From assembly GCA_023426125.1 (NCBI GenBank), contig JAFABI010000017.1, positions 186,001 to 250,000 on the forward strand: a stretch of DNA of 64,000 nucleotides, written 5' to 3'. Positions 45,259 through 53,695 of the stretch are shown in pieces (the stretch's first letter is position 1; each line of letters begins with the position of its first letter). Source of the stretch: Bacillota bacterium (GTDB lineage: Bacteria; Bacillota; Clostridia; Acetivibrionales; DTU013). A program made the translations under genes and the position numbers. The notes under the pieces were generated by a model, which worked only from the letters and a program-made list of their open reading frames with translations, was not told where the DNA came from and made no database searches.

Positions 45259-46470
45259 ATGAACGCAGTGGGAATCGATGTTTCCAAAGGAAAAAGTATG
45301 GTATCCGTTGTCCGTCCTTTTGGAGAAATAGTGGTCAAGCCTTACGCGGTACGCCATACCGCCAGCGAGCTCAGGGAATTGGCAGAGTCCCTGAAAAGCC
45401 TGGAGGGTGAAACGCGGGTCATTTTGGAGCATACCGGACGGTATTACGAGCCCGTTGCTCAGATGCTCAATGAAGCCGGGGTATTTGTCAGTGCGGTCAA
45501 CCCTCTGCTGATTAAGGAATATGGCAACAACTCGTTGCGCCGCGTCAAGACGGATAAGGCCGATTCCTTGAAGATTGCCCGGTATGGTCTTGACAACTGG
45601 ATTGAGCTGCGCCAACATACTCCTATGGACGCAATTCGTTACCAGCTGAAGAACATGAACCGGCAGTATGGCCTGTATTCCAAAAACAAAACCGCAGTTA
45701 AGAACAATTTGATTGCGCTGTTGGACCAAACATACCCTGGTGTAAACGCTCTCTTTGACAGCCCTGTCCGTGCGGACGGAAGCCAGAAGTGGGTGGATTT
45801 TGCCGCGTCCTATTGGCATGTGGACTGTGTACGCAGCTCAAGCGTGGCTGCTTTTACCGAGCGTTACCGTAAGTGGTGCAAGCGGCACGGGTACATTTTC
45901 AACGCCGCCAAAGCTGCTGAAATTCACACGGAGGCCAAGGAGCTGATTGCCATGCTCCCAAAAGATTCTTGTACCAGGATGCTTGTTCAGGAAGCGATTA
46001 CACAACTCAACGCTATTTCCAGAACGGTCGAGGTGTTCCGTACCGAGATGCGGCGTCTCGCAGAGCAGTTGCCGGAATACAGTGTTGTGATGTCCCTATA
46101 CGGCGTTGGCGACTCTCTCGGCCCGCAGCTCATGGCCGAGATCGGCGATGTGCGCCGCTTCTCCCACAAGGGCTCTCTCGCTGCGTTTGCCGGTGTTGAC
46201 CCGACGCCGAACCAGTCCGGCACCTACGAGGCCAAGAGCACGTCTACCTCGAAGCGCGGCGCTCCGGAACTGCGAAAAACCCTCTTTCTCGTCATGACCT
46301 CCTTGCTCCAGAACGCACCTCAAAATGACCCGGTATTCCGTTTCCTTGACAAGAAGCGGGCTGAGGGGAAGCCTTACTACGTCTACATGACTGCCGGAGC
46401 CAACAAGTTCCTGCGCATCTACTACGGCAAGGTGAAAGAATATTTGGCTACCTTAGATATAGCCGAATAA
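45259..46470 (+). CDS. IS110-family transposase
   Basis: 403 residues. The N-terminal RuvC-like DEDD domain has GIDVSKGKS and ILEHTGRYYEP, with KTDKADSLKIA as third motif; the C-terminal Tnp_20 domain has SLYGVGDSLGPQLMAEIGD and FAGVDPTPNQSG, containing the conserved Ser used by IS110 recombinases. ATG 45259 is chosen over 45253 because AGGAG lies seven bases upstream. Full length and uninterrupted. It sits between recombinase 3 and parB without breaking either, on the opposite strand. Confidence 0.92.
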   Translation: MNAVGIDVSKGKSMVSVVRPFGEIVVKPYAVRHTASELRELAESLKSLEGETRVILEHTGRYYEPVAQMLNEAGVFVSAVNPLLIKEYGNNSLRRVKTDKADSLKIARYGLDNWIELRQHTPMDAIRYQLKNMNRQYGLYSKNKTAVKNNLIALLDQTYPGVNALFDSPVRADGSQKWVDFAASYWHVDCVRSSSVAAFTERYRKWCKRHGYIFNAAKAAEIHTEAKELIAMLPKDSCTRMLVQEAITQLNAISRTVEVFRTEMRRLAEQLPEYSVVMSLYGVGDSLGPQLMAEIGDVRRFSHKGSLAAFAGVDPTPNQSGTYEAKSTSTSKRGAPELRKTLFLVMTSLLQNAPQNDPVFRFLDKKRAEGKPYYVYMTAGANKFLRIYYGKVKEYLATLDIAE

Positions 46471-46604
46471 CCCTCTCGTTTTACTTTCAAGCCAGTGCTT
46501 TTGCGGTGGCCTATTTCTGTTGCTCTTTTTGAAAGGGTTTCATTCCCTTTAATTTCTTCTTGACTTTTTATTTGCAGGCTTTCTTTATAATCGGGGGGCA
46601 AAGC

Positions 46605-46648
46605 AAAAAACAGGGCGCTCGTCATCATCAACGAACGCCCTGTTTTTT
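46605..46648. terminator. Strong bidirectional terminator between IS110 and parB
   Basis: AAAAAACAGGGCG and CGCCCTGTTTTTT pair perfectly around an 18-nt loop, with a T-tract on both strands. It ends 19 bp before the ParB stop codon and serves the parA-parB operon. Confidence 0.85.
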
Positions 46649-46667
46649 ACCTTGCGCCATATTCAAT

Positions 46668-47573
46668 TTAACTGACCGCCTGCTGTCTGTGCCAGCTTTC
46701 CAAAAGCTCTAAAATGACCTTTTCCATCTGCTGTGGCGTATAATCCTTGGGGAAATACTGTTTCAGGCGGCTCCCGGTCAGCGTTACCTTGACCAGCTCT
46801 TTCTTATCTTCCGCCAGAATGGAATCCATCAGCGGAAGGGTCAATTCCCCGGACTGGCTGAGCTTTTTCAGCCGCTGTGCCTGCGGCAGAGAGGGAGTGG
46901 CCTCATATTTTTCCATAGTATCCAGTAAAGCGGACTGCTCTTTTCGGCTGAGATAGGATAACTCCACGGCAGGATTGAACGCCATTTTCTTTACGTCCAC
47001 CAGGTCAATGAGCCCCGGCACCAGCTCTGTCAGCCGGACAATGCGGTAGATTTGGCTCTTGCTGTCCCCGGACTGCTCTGACACAATGGTAACGGACAAT
47101 GTGCCGATATCTATGCCGTCCACTACAATGCCCCGGTGCTTCAAAGCCTCCAGCTTCATACGGTAGGCCCATGCCTTTTCGCTGAGTAACAGGCTTTCCC
47201 GCTGTTCAAGGTTCGTATCCACCATAATAAGCACGGCTTCGTCATCATCCATTTCGCGGATAATAACCGGCATGGTATCTTTCCCGGCAAGTTCACTGGC
47301 ACGTTTGCGCCGGTTCCCTGCCACAAGCTCATAATCGCCGTCCGCACGGGGACGAACCAGCCCCGGCACAATGACACCATACTTTTTCACGCTCTCGGCG
47401 GTCTTTTTCATGGCCTCATCGTCCCGTACCTGAAAGGGATGGAATTCGGGAGGATGGAGCCTGCACAGAGGCAGCTCCACCACGGTTTTGCTGCTGAGTG
47501 CAAGCGGAGCAGGCTGAACAGAGAAAATATCATCGTAGCTGGCAAGAGCCAGCGAACCCTTTATTTTAGCCAA
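46668..47573 (-). CDS. parB: ParB/Spo0J-like partition protein
   Basis: 301 residues. N-terminal ParB nuclease-like domain with FHPFQVRDDEAMKKTAESVK, GVIVPGLVRP and YELVAGNRRKRASELAG (box II), then a KorB-like helix-turn-helix with SGDSKSQIYRIVRLTELV. A TTG start at 47573, nine bases after GGGAGG, gives MAKIKGSLALASYDDIF, the N-terminus usual in ICE-encoded ParB; this overlaps the ParA stop by 8 bp. Probably helps maintain the excised element. No relaxase or transfer gene is near, so the element is stripped down. Confidence 0.88.
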   Translation of the reverse strand: MAKIKGSLALASYDDIFSVQPAPLALSSKTVVELPLCRLHPPEFHPFQVRDDEAMKKTAESVKKYGVIVPGLVRPRADGDYELVAGNRRKRASELAGKDTMPVIIREMDDDEAVLIMVDTNLEQRESLLLSEKAWAYRMKLEALKHRGIVVDGIDIGTLSVTIVSEQSGDSKSQIYRIVRLTELVPGLIDLVDVKKMAFNPAVELSYLSRKEQSALLDTMEKYEATPSLPQAQRLKKLSQSGELTLPLMDSILAEDKKELVKVTLTGSRLKQYFPKDYTPQQMEKVILELLESWHRQQAVS

Positions 47574-48345
47574 CGGCAAGCACCTCCCTTGTGAGAGCTT
47601 CATACGCCGCCGCTACCTTTCCTTGTGGGTCATAAGCGTAGATGCTTTTTCCTGTCCGGCTGATTTCGGAAGCCCTGACTGACCGGGGGATATTGCCGAA
47701 CAGATGAAGCCTGCTTCCATACGCCTCGTTGAGGGGGTCGATGATTTCTCTGGAGTCATTTGTTCGCCCGTCCACCATGGTCGGCAGGATGCCGCCGATT
47801 GTAAGACAGGGGTTAATCTGCCTGCGAACCCGCGCAATTGTCTTTAGGAGAAGCTCCAGCCCTTTTGCGGAGAGATATTCCGCCTGCACCGGGATTAAAA
47901 CGGAGTCCGCTGCCGCAAGCGCGTTGACAGTCAGCATTCCCAGCGAGGGGGAGGTATCCAAAAGAATAAAATCGTACAAGGGCTTGAGCGGTTCAAGATA
48001 TTGCCGCAGGATGGTTTCGCGGCTCATTGCATTTACCAGTGAGATTTCTACACCGGAAAGCTCGATATTAGATGGAAGAAGGTCAACTCCTTCCGCATGG
48101 TGGAAAATCCCCGCCGCAGGGGGCAGAGGACTTTCCGTGATGATCCCGGTCATGACAGCTGCCATGGTGACGGGTAATTCGTCCGGCTTCGGAAAGCCAA
48201 GACTAATGGTGAGCGATGCCTGGGGGTCTGTATCCAGCAGAAGGACTTTTTTGCCCTGACGGGCAAGACCAAACCCTAAACTGGAGGTTGTGACCGATTT
48301 TCCGACGCCGCCTTTTTGATTGGATATGCTGATTACGGTTGCCAA
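47566..48345 (-). CDS. parA: ParA/Soj-like partition ATPase
   Basis: 259 residues. Deviant Walker A KGGVGKSVTT, DTDPQAS, and ILLDTSPSLGMLTVNAL are diagnostic of ParA. Start is TTG at 48345 with GGAAGGG upstream. Forms an operon with parB. Similar pairs are carried by Tn1549-like and serine-recombinase ICEs of Clostridia. A 12-bp inverted repeat lies upstream at 48447-48505 and could hold its regulation or terminate incoming transcription. Confidence 0.92.
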   Translation of the reverse strand: MATVISISNQKGGVGKSVTTSSLGFGLARQGKKVLLLDTDPQASLTISLGFPKPDELPVTMAAVMTGIITESPLPPAAGIFHHAEGVDLLPSNIELSGVEISLVNAMSRETILRQYLEPLKPLYDFILLDTSPSLGMLTVNALAAADSVLIPVQAEYLSAKGLELLLKTIARVRRQINPCLTIGGILPTMVDGRTNDSREIIDPLNEAYGSRLHLFGNIPRSVRASEISRTGKSIYAYDPQGKVAAAYEALTREVLAVG

Positions 48346-48446
48346 ATAGTATCCCTTCCTTTCCCGAAGAATTTCGGCGCTAACATAACAAACGGCTTTT
48401 CCGCATGGTTTTTACGTTAGTTTTCTCTTGGGAAAAAGAATAAAAA

Positions 48447-48505
48447 AATAACGACGAACCTATGAAAACCCTTTGGTTATGCGGCTTTCCCGTTTCGTCG
48501 TTATT
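48447..48505. repeat. 12-bp inverted repeat at the right end of the second element
   Basis: AATAACGACGAA and TTCGTCGTTATT are exactly complementary with 35 nt between. It ends 11 bp before the GCA that marks the right junction with the split integrase. Confidence 0.7.
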
Positions 48506-48520
48506 ATACTATAAGGGCAT

Positions 48521-48697
48521 ACCAATGCCTCCCTGATGCTCCAGTATAATGTCCCTGCCAAGGTAGCATCACAAAGGCTAGGTCATTCATCCATAGGCAT
48601 AACCCTGGACCTGTATTCTCATGTAATCGGAGAATTGCAGACAGAGGCGGCTAAAAAGCTGGACAATGGTATTTACCAGAAGCTGACGCAGCAATGA
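48521..48697 (+). pseudogene. Tyrosine integrase fragment, right half of a split gene
   Basis: Reads TNASLMLQYNVPAKVASQRL, GHSSIGITLDLYSHVIGELQ and ends IYQKLTQQ-stop. Contains LGH and the catalytic Tyr in LDLYSH. The preceding CAT supplies the H of LRH, so this continues directly from the fragment at 29068-29199. The intact integrase at 53696 shows the same HDLRHTNASLML order. Confidence 0.88.
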
Positions 48698-48759
48698 ACT
48701 TCATTCGGCGACGCGACGGCGACCAAAAGACTAACACAAAAAATTGTTTTTATCAATTG

Positions 48760-48785
48760 ACTCCACTTAAAAGGTGGAGTTTTTT
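48760..48785 (+). terminator. Terminator after the split integrase
   Basis: ACTCCAC and GTGGAGT arms around TTAAAAG, then a run of T, 63 bp after the integrase stop. Confidence 0.75.
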
Positions 48786-48800
48786 GCTTTTCAGAAGGGA

Positions 48801-49124
48801 GTGGGGAACATAGAAAAAATCAAGACTTTGGTCATTGTTGTCCTTGCCAAGCTGTTTGGTGAAGTCAAGCGGAATTCCTTTGATAACCTGCTTGCAGAGT
48901 TCTACCGGGCCCAACCGGATGAGTTTGACGGGGCTCTATATCCGGTTGGTGCTTTCAGTAAGTATGATGAAGTCTGGGTTGCCTGTGGCTCATTGGAATT
49001 TAATATTGACGGCGACGAAGGCGACGACACGGTTGTATATGCAGTCTACACCAGTGACTTGAGCCTTTGCTATGTCACTTTGGTCACCAATGACAAGCCG
49101 GTGTTCAGCTTCTGCAAATTCTAG
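48801..49124 (+). CDS. Unrecognised small protein (about 107 residues)
   Basis: The frame opens upstream in the terminator at 48774, so I place the start at GTG 48801 after AGAAGGGA. It reads NIEKIKTLVIVVLAKLFGEV and ends VTLVTNDKPVFSFCKF, with an acidic centre (NIDGDEGDDTVV). No signal peptide. Not assigned to a family; alternating hydrophobic residues in the second half suggest a small beta-sheet domain. Might be a truncated gene. Confidence 0.4.
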   Translation: MGNIEKIKTLVIVVLAKLFGEVKRNSFDNLLAEFYRAQPDEFDGALYPVGAFSKYDEVWVACGSLEFNIDGDEGDDTVVYAVYTSDLSLCYVTLVTNDKPVFSFCKF

Positions 49125-49230
49125 TTTTCTAACAGTTATCAGCTAATTTCGGGTAGTTTTCACAGGTTTTTCCTATTACGTCGTCACACCGTCGTCAAAA
49201 GTCACAATAATGTCACAAAAACCATGCAAA

Positions 49231-49259
49231 AAGGCTTTCAGCAAAACCATGAAAGCCTT
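49231..49259 (-). terminator. Terminator downstream of the displaced tRNA-Ser 3' half
   Basis: AAGGCTTTCA and TGAAAGCCTT pair perfectly around a 9-nt loop and on the minus strand are followed by TTTTT. Probably the original terminator of the tRNA-Ser transcript. Confidence 0.75.
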
Positions 49260-49264
49260 GATTT

Positions 49265-49321
49265 TGGCGGAGAAAGAGATTCGAACTCTCGAAACGGTAT
49301 TAGCGTTCACACGATTTCCAG
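49265..49321 (-). pseudogene. Displaced 3' half of a tRNA-Ser gene (distal attachment site)
   Basis: On the minus strand the sequence starts CTGGAAATCG (anticodon loop with GGA), continues through a long variable arm and the T-arm GAGTTCGAATCTC, and ends CTCCGCCA. No 5' half is adjacent, and the acceptor/T-arm region is two bases short, so it is decayed. It shares GATTTCCAG with the intact tRNA-Ser at 57147, the likely crossover core. Confidence 0.75.
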
Positions 49322-49480
49322 AAATATTCTTATTCCTTTAAATAGTCCTTAAAAGACTTGGAAGCCTTTATTATCAATAATTTCAGAGATTTTTTTCATT
49401 AATAGAGGTTAGCGAAAAAGATTAGTAATTATAAGCGGTGTTAAAAGAATGTTAAAAATAGGGAATGATATAAACCTAAT
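49322..49480. other. Left end of the tRNA-Ser element with integrase arm-type repeat
   Basis: Non-coding. Contains GTTAAAAGAATGTTAAAAATA (21 bases, 49440-49460), repeated in the same orientation near the other end at 57065-57085. Confidence 0.6.
49440..49460 (+). repeat. 21-bp direct repeat, left copy
   Basis: Identical to 57065-57085. At the right end the related AATGTTAAAAAT unit occurs twice more closely spaced. Best explained as arm-type binding sites for the element's integrase or excisionase. Confidence 0.7.
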
Positions 49481-49729
49481 CTATTTAGGATTGCTTTCTA
49501 CAAGAAAGTTATGAACAGGTATCTGCAAAGCATCAGAAATTTCAAAAAGAACTTCCAATGAAAAAGTTTTATCACAATTTGGAGCTTCAATTTTTGTAAG
49601 ATAACTTTTACTTACAGAAACCATATCTGCAAGCTGCTCTTGGGTCAATCCCTTTTGTTTTCTATAATAGGCTATCTTTTGTCCAATTTCTTTGTATCTA
49701 TGTGAATGCTTGCCTGCCATTTCGTACAC
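49481..49729 (-). CDS. XRE-family helix-turn-helix regulator
   Basis: 82 residues, a single Cro/C1-type domain: YKEIGQKIAYYRKQKGLTQE, QLADMVSVSKSYLTKIEAPN. A short C-terminal tail mentions the usual FEISDALQIPVHNFL. It lies at the left end of the tRNA-Ser element facing outward, as expected of an immunity-type repressor of an integrative element. Divergent from the 49854 gene. Confidence 0.88.
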   Translation of the reverse strand: MYEMAGKHSHRYKEIGQKIAYYRKQKGLTQEQLADMVSVSKSYLTKIEAPNCDKTFSLEVLFEISDALQIPVHNFLVESNPK

Positions 49730-49853
49730 CTCATAGAAAGTTTAATATATTTTTAACTGTTATATATTTCACTTATAGTGAAAGTATGTTATAATGTAAA
49801 AATATTGAAGAATAGTTTATTAATTTTATTGGATTTAGGGAGGAACTGTTATA

Positions 49854-50315
49854 ATGTTTAATAAACCGACACTTGAAGAGCAACATTTTTATGGAGAATA
49901 CAAAAAACCTTTTTATAAGGAATACTGGTTTTGGATTATAGCAATTATTCTTATAATTTTTATCCAAAATATTTCATTAAGAAAAGAAGTAGGGTCTTTG
50001 GGATATAAAGTATACCTGCTTGAAAAAAAGACTGCTACTTTATCACAATCAACAACAAATGAGAACACTCAAACCGATAATGTCTTAAATCAGAATTTTA
50101 TTGGTGAAGGAATGTACAAGGTTGGTGTTGATATTCCGGCAGGAGAATATAAGTTAATTCCAGAGGATGGATCCCCTTACTACTTAATAAAGCCAGACTC
50201 TACAGGTATGAGCAGGATTATAGATAATGGGTTTATTAACTATGAAAGGTATATTACAGTTACTAATGGTCAATATTTGGAAATACGTGATAGCCATATG
50301 ATCAAGATAAACTAA
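49854..50315 (+). CDS. Single-span membrane protein with repeat-type beta domain
   Basis: 153 residues. A short cytoplasmic end, one membrane span (FWIIAIILIIFIQNI, about 23-40), a coiled-coil-like segment (LRKEVGSLGYKVYLLEKKTAT), then a beta domain GEGMYKVGVDIPAGEYKLIP with YITVTNGQYLEIRD. That GxYxVGxDIPAGEY domain is widespread in Firmicute surface and transfer proteins, function unknown. GGGAGGAACTG precedes the ATG. No close partner gene. Confidence 0.6.
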   Translation: MFNKPTLEEQHFYGEYKKPFYKEYWFWIIAIILIIFIQNISLRKEVGSLGYKVYLLEKKTATLSQSTTNENTQTDNVLNQNFIGEGMYKVGVDIPAGEYKLIPEDGSPYYLIKPDSTGMSRIIDNGFINYERYITVTNGQYLEIRDSHMIKIN

Positions 50316-50974
50316 TTATAGTTTCATTTATAGTGAAAGCATATCATAATTCCTGTCATAAAATAATATTAAGACTGAGGTGTGAAAAATGGCATTTAAA
50401 GAAGATATACAAAGGTTATCACTACAAATTCAGGAAGAATACCGTATTTATTTTCTAAAGGAATTAATATCACTATAAAAATGGAGGCATGAGGAAAAGA
50501 CGGCAGTGAAACGAAAGTCTATCTGCATAATTTGAATGATATCTGCAAATTGAAAGATATAATAATCAAAGCTTTTGATTTGGTCGGATAGCTTATTTCA
50601 AGATATATACCAGGAGCTACAGTTGACATTTTGGGCTTCAGATTTAGTATTTCATTATCCAAATGCTATAATAGCCTAAAATGGCTTATACAGATCCTGG
50701 GATATTGCTATTTGCATTTAAAGAAAAAAGTATTTGAGGATTAAGTTATGAAGAATGATAAATTTAGGTAAGACAGGTTCAGGTAAATACAGATCTATGA
50801 TATAAAGCTTGAAGATTATGCATATAACAAGATAGAATGCCCGAAGGAAAGGTAGGATTGGAGAATTATAGAGTGATAGCAGGAAAGACTGTATTAATAA
50901 ATGGCCTAAACTTAAAGGACTTTACATAAAATGATAATGTGACAATATGACAATAATATTATAAAGATTTTTCT
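50316..50974. other. Decayed coding region inside the element
   Basis: Short coding-like stretches survive. ATG 50390, after GACTGAGGTG, opens MAFKEDIQRLSLQIQEE and stops after 29 codons. Around 50508-50592 another frame reads ETKVYLHNLNDICKLKDIII, vaguely HPr-like. No intact gene can be built; accumulated stops suggest old inactivation. Confidence 0.4.
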
Positions 50975-51826
50975 TCATTTTCGCCTATTTTTATTCACAA
51001 AATCCCCATACCGTTTTTTATTTGCACAGCTACTTGCTCCACTTGGAGAGGGACAATAAGATTGTCTTCCGTGAGACTGTATAAAAAAATCACCACAATA
51101 TTTGCATGTTTTGATTTTCTTATTAAAAATAATATCTGACAAAATCCAGTAAATTAGTTCAATTAAAGAATGAAAGACGAGATACTTTTGTTCCATATCA
51201 ATTTTTGATATATCAGGTACGCTATCAAATGTTACATGTATTCCTGTCAGGTTTATATTAATTATATGGCGCCTTATTCTTTTAGCAAGATTTATAATAT
51301 ATTCATCAGAAAAATCGCTTTCAGCTGTATAGGCTTCCTTTAACTTTGCAAAATAAGCTAAATTTAAAATGTTAATATTCTCTTTATTCGCTACTTTTAT
51401 AATATATGAGTCATTTTCTTTAAATAAATAATTATGTAGATAGTTTTTTATCTTAATTACATCCATATTTTCTATTAACTCACTTAACCTTAAGCACATC
51501 CTTACTGAAGATACATGTGTAAGTATCCAGTCAATTGGTTCAGATACTCCGGATAGAAACGCATCTTTTGTTTTATCCTGGAGAAAGCACTTACCTAATA
51601 ATCCATATTTACTGACAAAAATGATAACTGATTCTACAGTTTGAATTTTTATAAAATCTAAAAAAAGCTCAGCATAAGTAAAACATTTGTCTAAGTCTTT
51701 TAAAAAAAATGATGGTATCAATTGTTCGTTTTCGATACTATAATCTTCAAATAGTAATTGAATTCCTTTGATTTCAGGACTAATGGTACTGTTTAAATCG
51801 ATGCCGTCAAAGTTATATTTAAACAT
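50975..51826 (-). CDS. Hypothetical protein with C-terminal CGNR-like zinc ribbon
   Basis: 283 residues, no signal peptide or membrane span. The C-terminal segment KTCKYCGDFFIQSHGRQSYC followed by SCANKKRYG has the cysteine layout of CGNR-type zinc fingers found in ABATE-like regulators. The rest (about 240 residues, helix-rich, Ile/Lys/Asn-rich) is not recognised. Divergent from the AAA+ gene; may regulate or accompany element functions. Very AT-rich like the rest of the island. Confidence 0.55.
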   Translation of the reverse strand: MFKYNFDGIDLNSTISPEIKGIQLLFEDYSIENEQLIPSFFLKDLDKCFTYAELFLDFIKIQTVESVIIFVSKYGLLGKCFLQDKTKDAFLSGVSEPIDWILTHVSSVRMCLRLSELIENMDVIKIKNYLHNYLFKENDSYIIKVANKENINILNLAYFAKLKEAYTAESDFSDEYIINLAKRIRRHIININLTGIHVTFDSVPDISKIDMEQKYLVFHSLIELIYWILSDIIFNKKIKTCKYCGDFFIQSHGRQSYCPSPSGASSCANKKRYGDFVNKNRRK

Positions 51827-51933
51827 AAATAGAAAATCCTTTCAAACGGTAAAATAACGTAATATAGTTTGAGATATTATCCCTTTTGGTCTATTATAAC
51901 AAATACAAACTTATAATGCGAGGGGGAACCGAA

Positions 51934-53373
51934 ATGGCAAATCAAAACAAGTTTCATGGAGAAACACCAACAGATTTTTTAATTAAACTTACTAAAAAGC
52001 ACAAAAAATTTTTAGATGAAAACAAAAAACCATATGTTGCTATTATAAGCGACGAACACACAGAGGTGTATAGGATAGAGAGCAATGAATATAAAGGTAT
52101 TTTACAAAAGATGTTCCGTGAGTCAACTGGAAAGTACATGAGAGATAAAAATATCAAAGAAGTAATTGAAATTATAAGTAATGATGCTAAAGTATACGGA
52201 GAACAAATTCCGCTTAAATTACGGATAGCTCAAAACGGAGAACACTTATATTATGACTTAGGAGATATTGAATGGCAAACTATAAAAATATCTAGTAAAA
52301 AATGGAGTATTGTTCATAATCAAAACATTATTTTTAAAAGATATCAACATCAAAAAGCACAATGCTTACCGGAAGGAAATGGGAGTGTGAAGGAGTTATT
52401 AGAATTCATTAATGTTAGCAACAAACAAAAAATCTTGTTTATCGTTACAATCATTTCATATTTTATTCCTAATCTAGCACATCCAATTATGTTTGTATAT
52501 GGTGAAAAGGGGAGCGGCAAAAGTTCGATTTCAAAAGTTCTTAAGGAACTTATTGACCCAAGTGATATACAAGTTTATGCAAAACCTAAAAATGAAAAGG
52601 ATATGCCACAATTTTTGAGCAAGCATTGGTTCGCACCTTTTGATAATATAAGCAAGCTCTCATCATCAGAATCAGATGATCTTTGCTGTGCTATTACGGA
52701 AGCTAGTTTTGTTAAGAGGGCATTATATTTAGATGATGATGAAGTCAGTTACAAAATTAGAAACTGCATTTTAATAAATTGTATAAATATTGTAGCTGCA
52801 AAGGATGATTTAATAGACAGAAGTGTACTTATAAACCTTAAACGTATAGCCGATGAAAAACGAATGACGGATGAAGATTATTGGAAAAATTTCATTAAAG
52901 CAAAACCAAGAATTTTAGGTGCAATTTTTGATGTTATTGTAAAGGCGATAAGAATGTTTCCAGATATCAAACCACCAATACTATTTAGACTTGCGGATTA
53001 TACAAAATGGGGTTTTGCTATTGCACAAGCTTTAGGTGGATTGGGTGATAAATTTATAGAACAATATAAGCAAAATGTACAGCAGCAAAATAGAGAAATA
53101 ATTGATATGAATCCCGTAGCCACGACTATTGTTAAGTTTATGGAGAAAAAAGAAAAATGGGAAGGAAGTGCAAGCCATTTACTAAAATCACTAGAAAAAA
53201 TTGCATTTATTGAGGGTATAAGTATTAGAAATGAATTTTGGGTTAAATCTCCTGCTGCATTAACGAGGAGATTAAATAGTATAGAAAGTAATCTTTTACA
53301 GATTGGTATTATATATATACATCATGGACACAAGAACTATGGTTCGCATATACAATTAATAAAAAAAGAATAA
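51934..53373 (+). CDS. AAA+ ATPase of phage/IME replication type
   Basis: 479 residues from ATG 51934 with GAGGGGGA upstream; the longer frame lacks a site. Walker A is VYGEKGSGKSSISKVL at about 205-213, followed by HWFAPFDNIS (Walker B-like) and LINCINIVAAKDDLIDRSVLINL (sensor 1 and arginine region). The N-terminal 190 residues resemble the domain ahead of D5/DUF927-like helicases. It probably drives replication or mobilisation of the excised element. No primase motif is evident, so the helicase role is inferred. Confidence 0.7.
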   Translation: MANQNKFHGETPTDFLIKLTKKHKKFLDENKKPYVAIISDEHTEVYRIESNEYKGILQKMFRESTGKYMRDKNIKEVIEIISNDAKVYGEQIPLKLRIAQNGEHLYYDLGDIEWQTIKISSKKWSIVHNQNIIFKRYQHQKAQCLPEGNGSVKELLEFINVSNKQKILFIVTIISYFIPNLAHPIMFVYGEKGSGKSSISKVLKELIDPSDIQVYAKPKNEKDMPQFLSKHWFAPFDNISKLSSSESDDLCCAITEASFVKRALYLDDDEVSYKIRNCILINCINIVAAKDDLIDRSVLINLKRIADEKRMTDEDYWKNFIKAKPRILGAIFDVIVKAIRMFPDIKPPILFRLADYTKWGFAIAQALGGLGDKFIEQYKQNVQQQNREIIDMNPVATTIVKFMEKKEKWEGSASHLLKSLEKIAFIEGISIRNEFWVKSPAALTRRLNSIESNLLQIGIIYIHHGHKNYGSHIQLIKKE

Positions 53374-53508
53374 ATCTCGTCATCTTGTCATGAAATAAGA
53401 TTACCTATTTACACGGGAAAGTTTACATAATATAATGATATTAAGTTTACCTAAAATATCCATATATGAATGTAAATGGGAGGAAAATTTGTATTTTGGG
53501 AGGATATT

Positions 53509-53688
53509 ATGGAAACTAAATTGATCTTTACAGCAGAAGAAACTGCAAAGCTTTTAGGTATTGGCATGAATAAAATATATGAATTATTGATTGGTGGTGA
53601 AATACCTTCAAAAAGAATAGGCAGGAAATATTTAATATCAAAGATAGCATTAGAAAAATGGCTTAACGAAAAAACGTTGAAAGGGTGA
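53509..53688 (+). CDS. Excisionase-type helix-turn-helix protein
   Basis: 59 residues: METKLIFTAEETAKLLGIGM, NKIYELLIGGEIPSKRIGRK and a C-terminal YLISKIALEKWLNEK. This is the MerR-like winged helix of the excisionase/DNA-binding family used as Xis by tyrosine-integrase elements. ATG 53509 follows GGGAGGATATT; the upstream in-frame start is not used. Ends 7 bp before the integrase start, the standard xis-int arrangement. Confidence 0.88.
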   Translation: METKLIFTAEETAKLLGIGMNKIYELLIGGEIPSKRIGRKYLISKIALEKWLNEKTLKG

Positions 53689-53695
53689 GGGTTTT

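Noticed and set aside
49265..49321. Functional second tRNA-Ser
   Set aside because: Has no 5' half, and the acceptor/T-arm part is two bases short.
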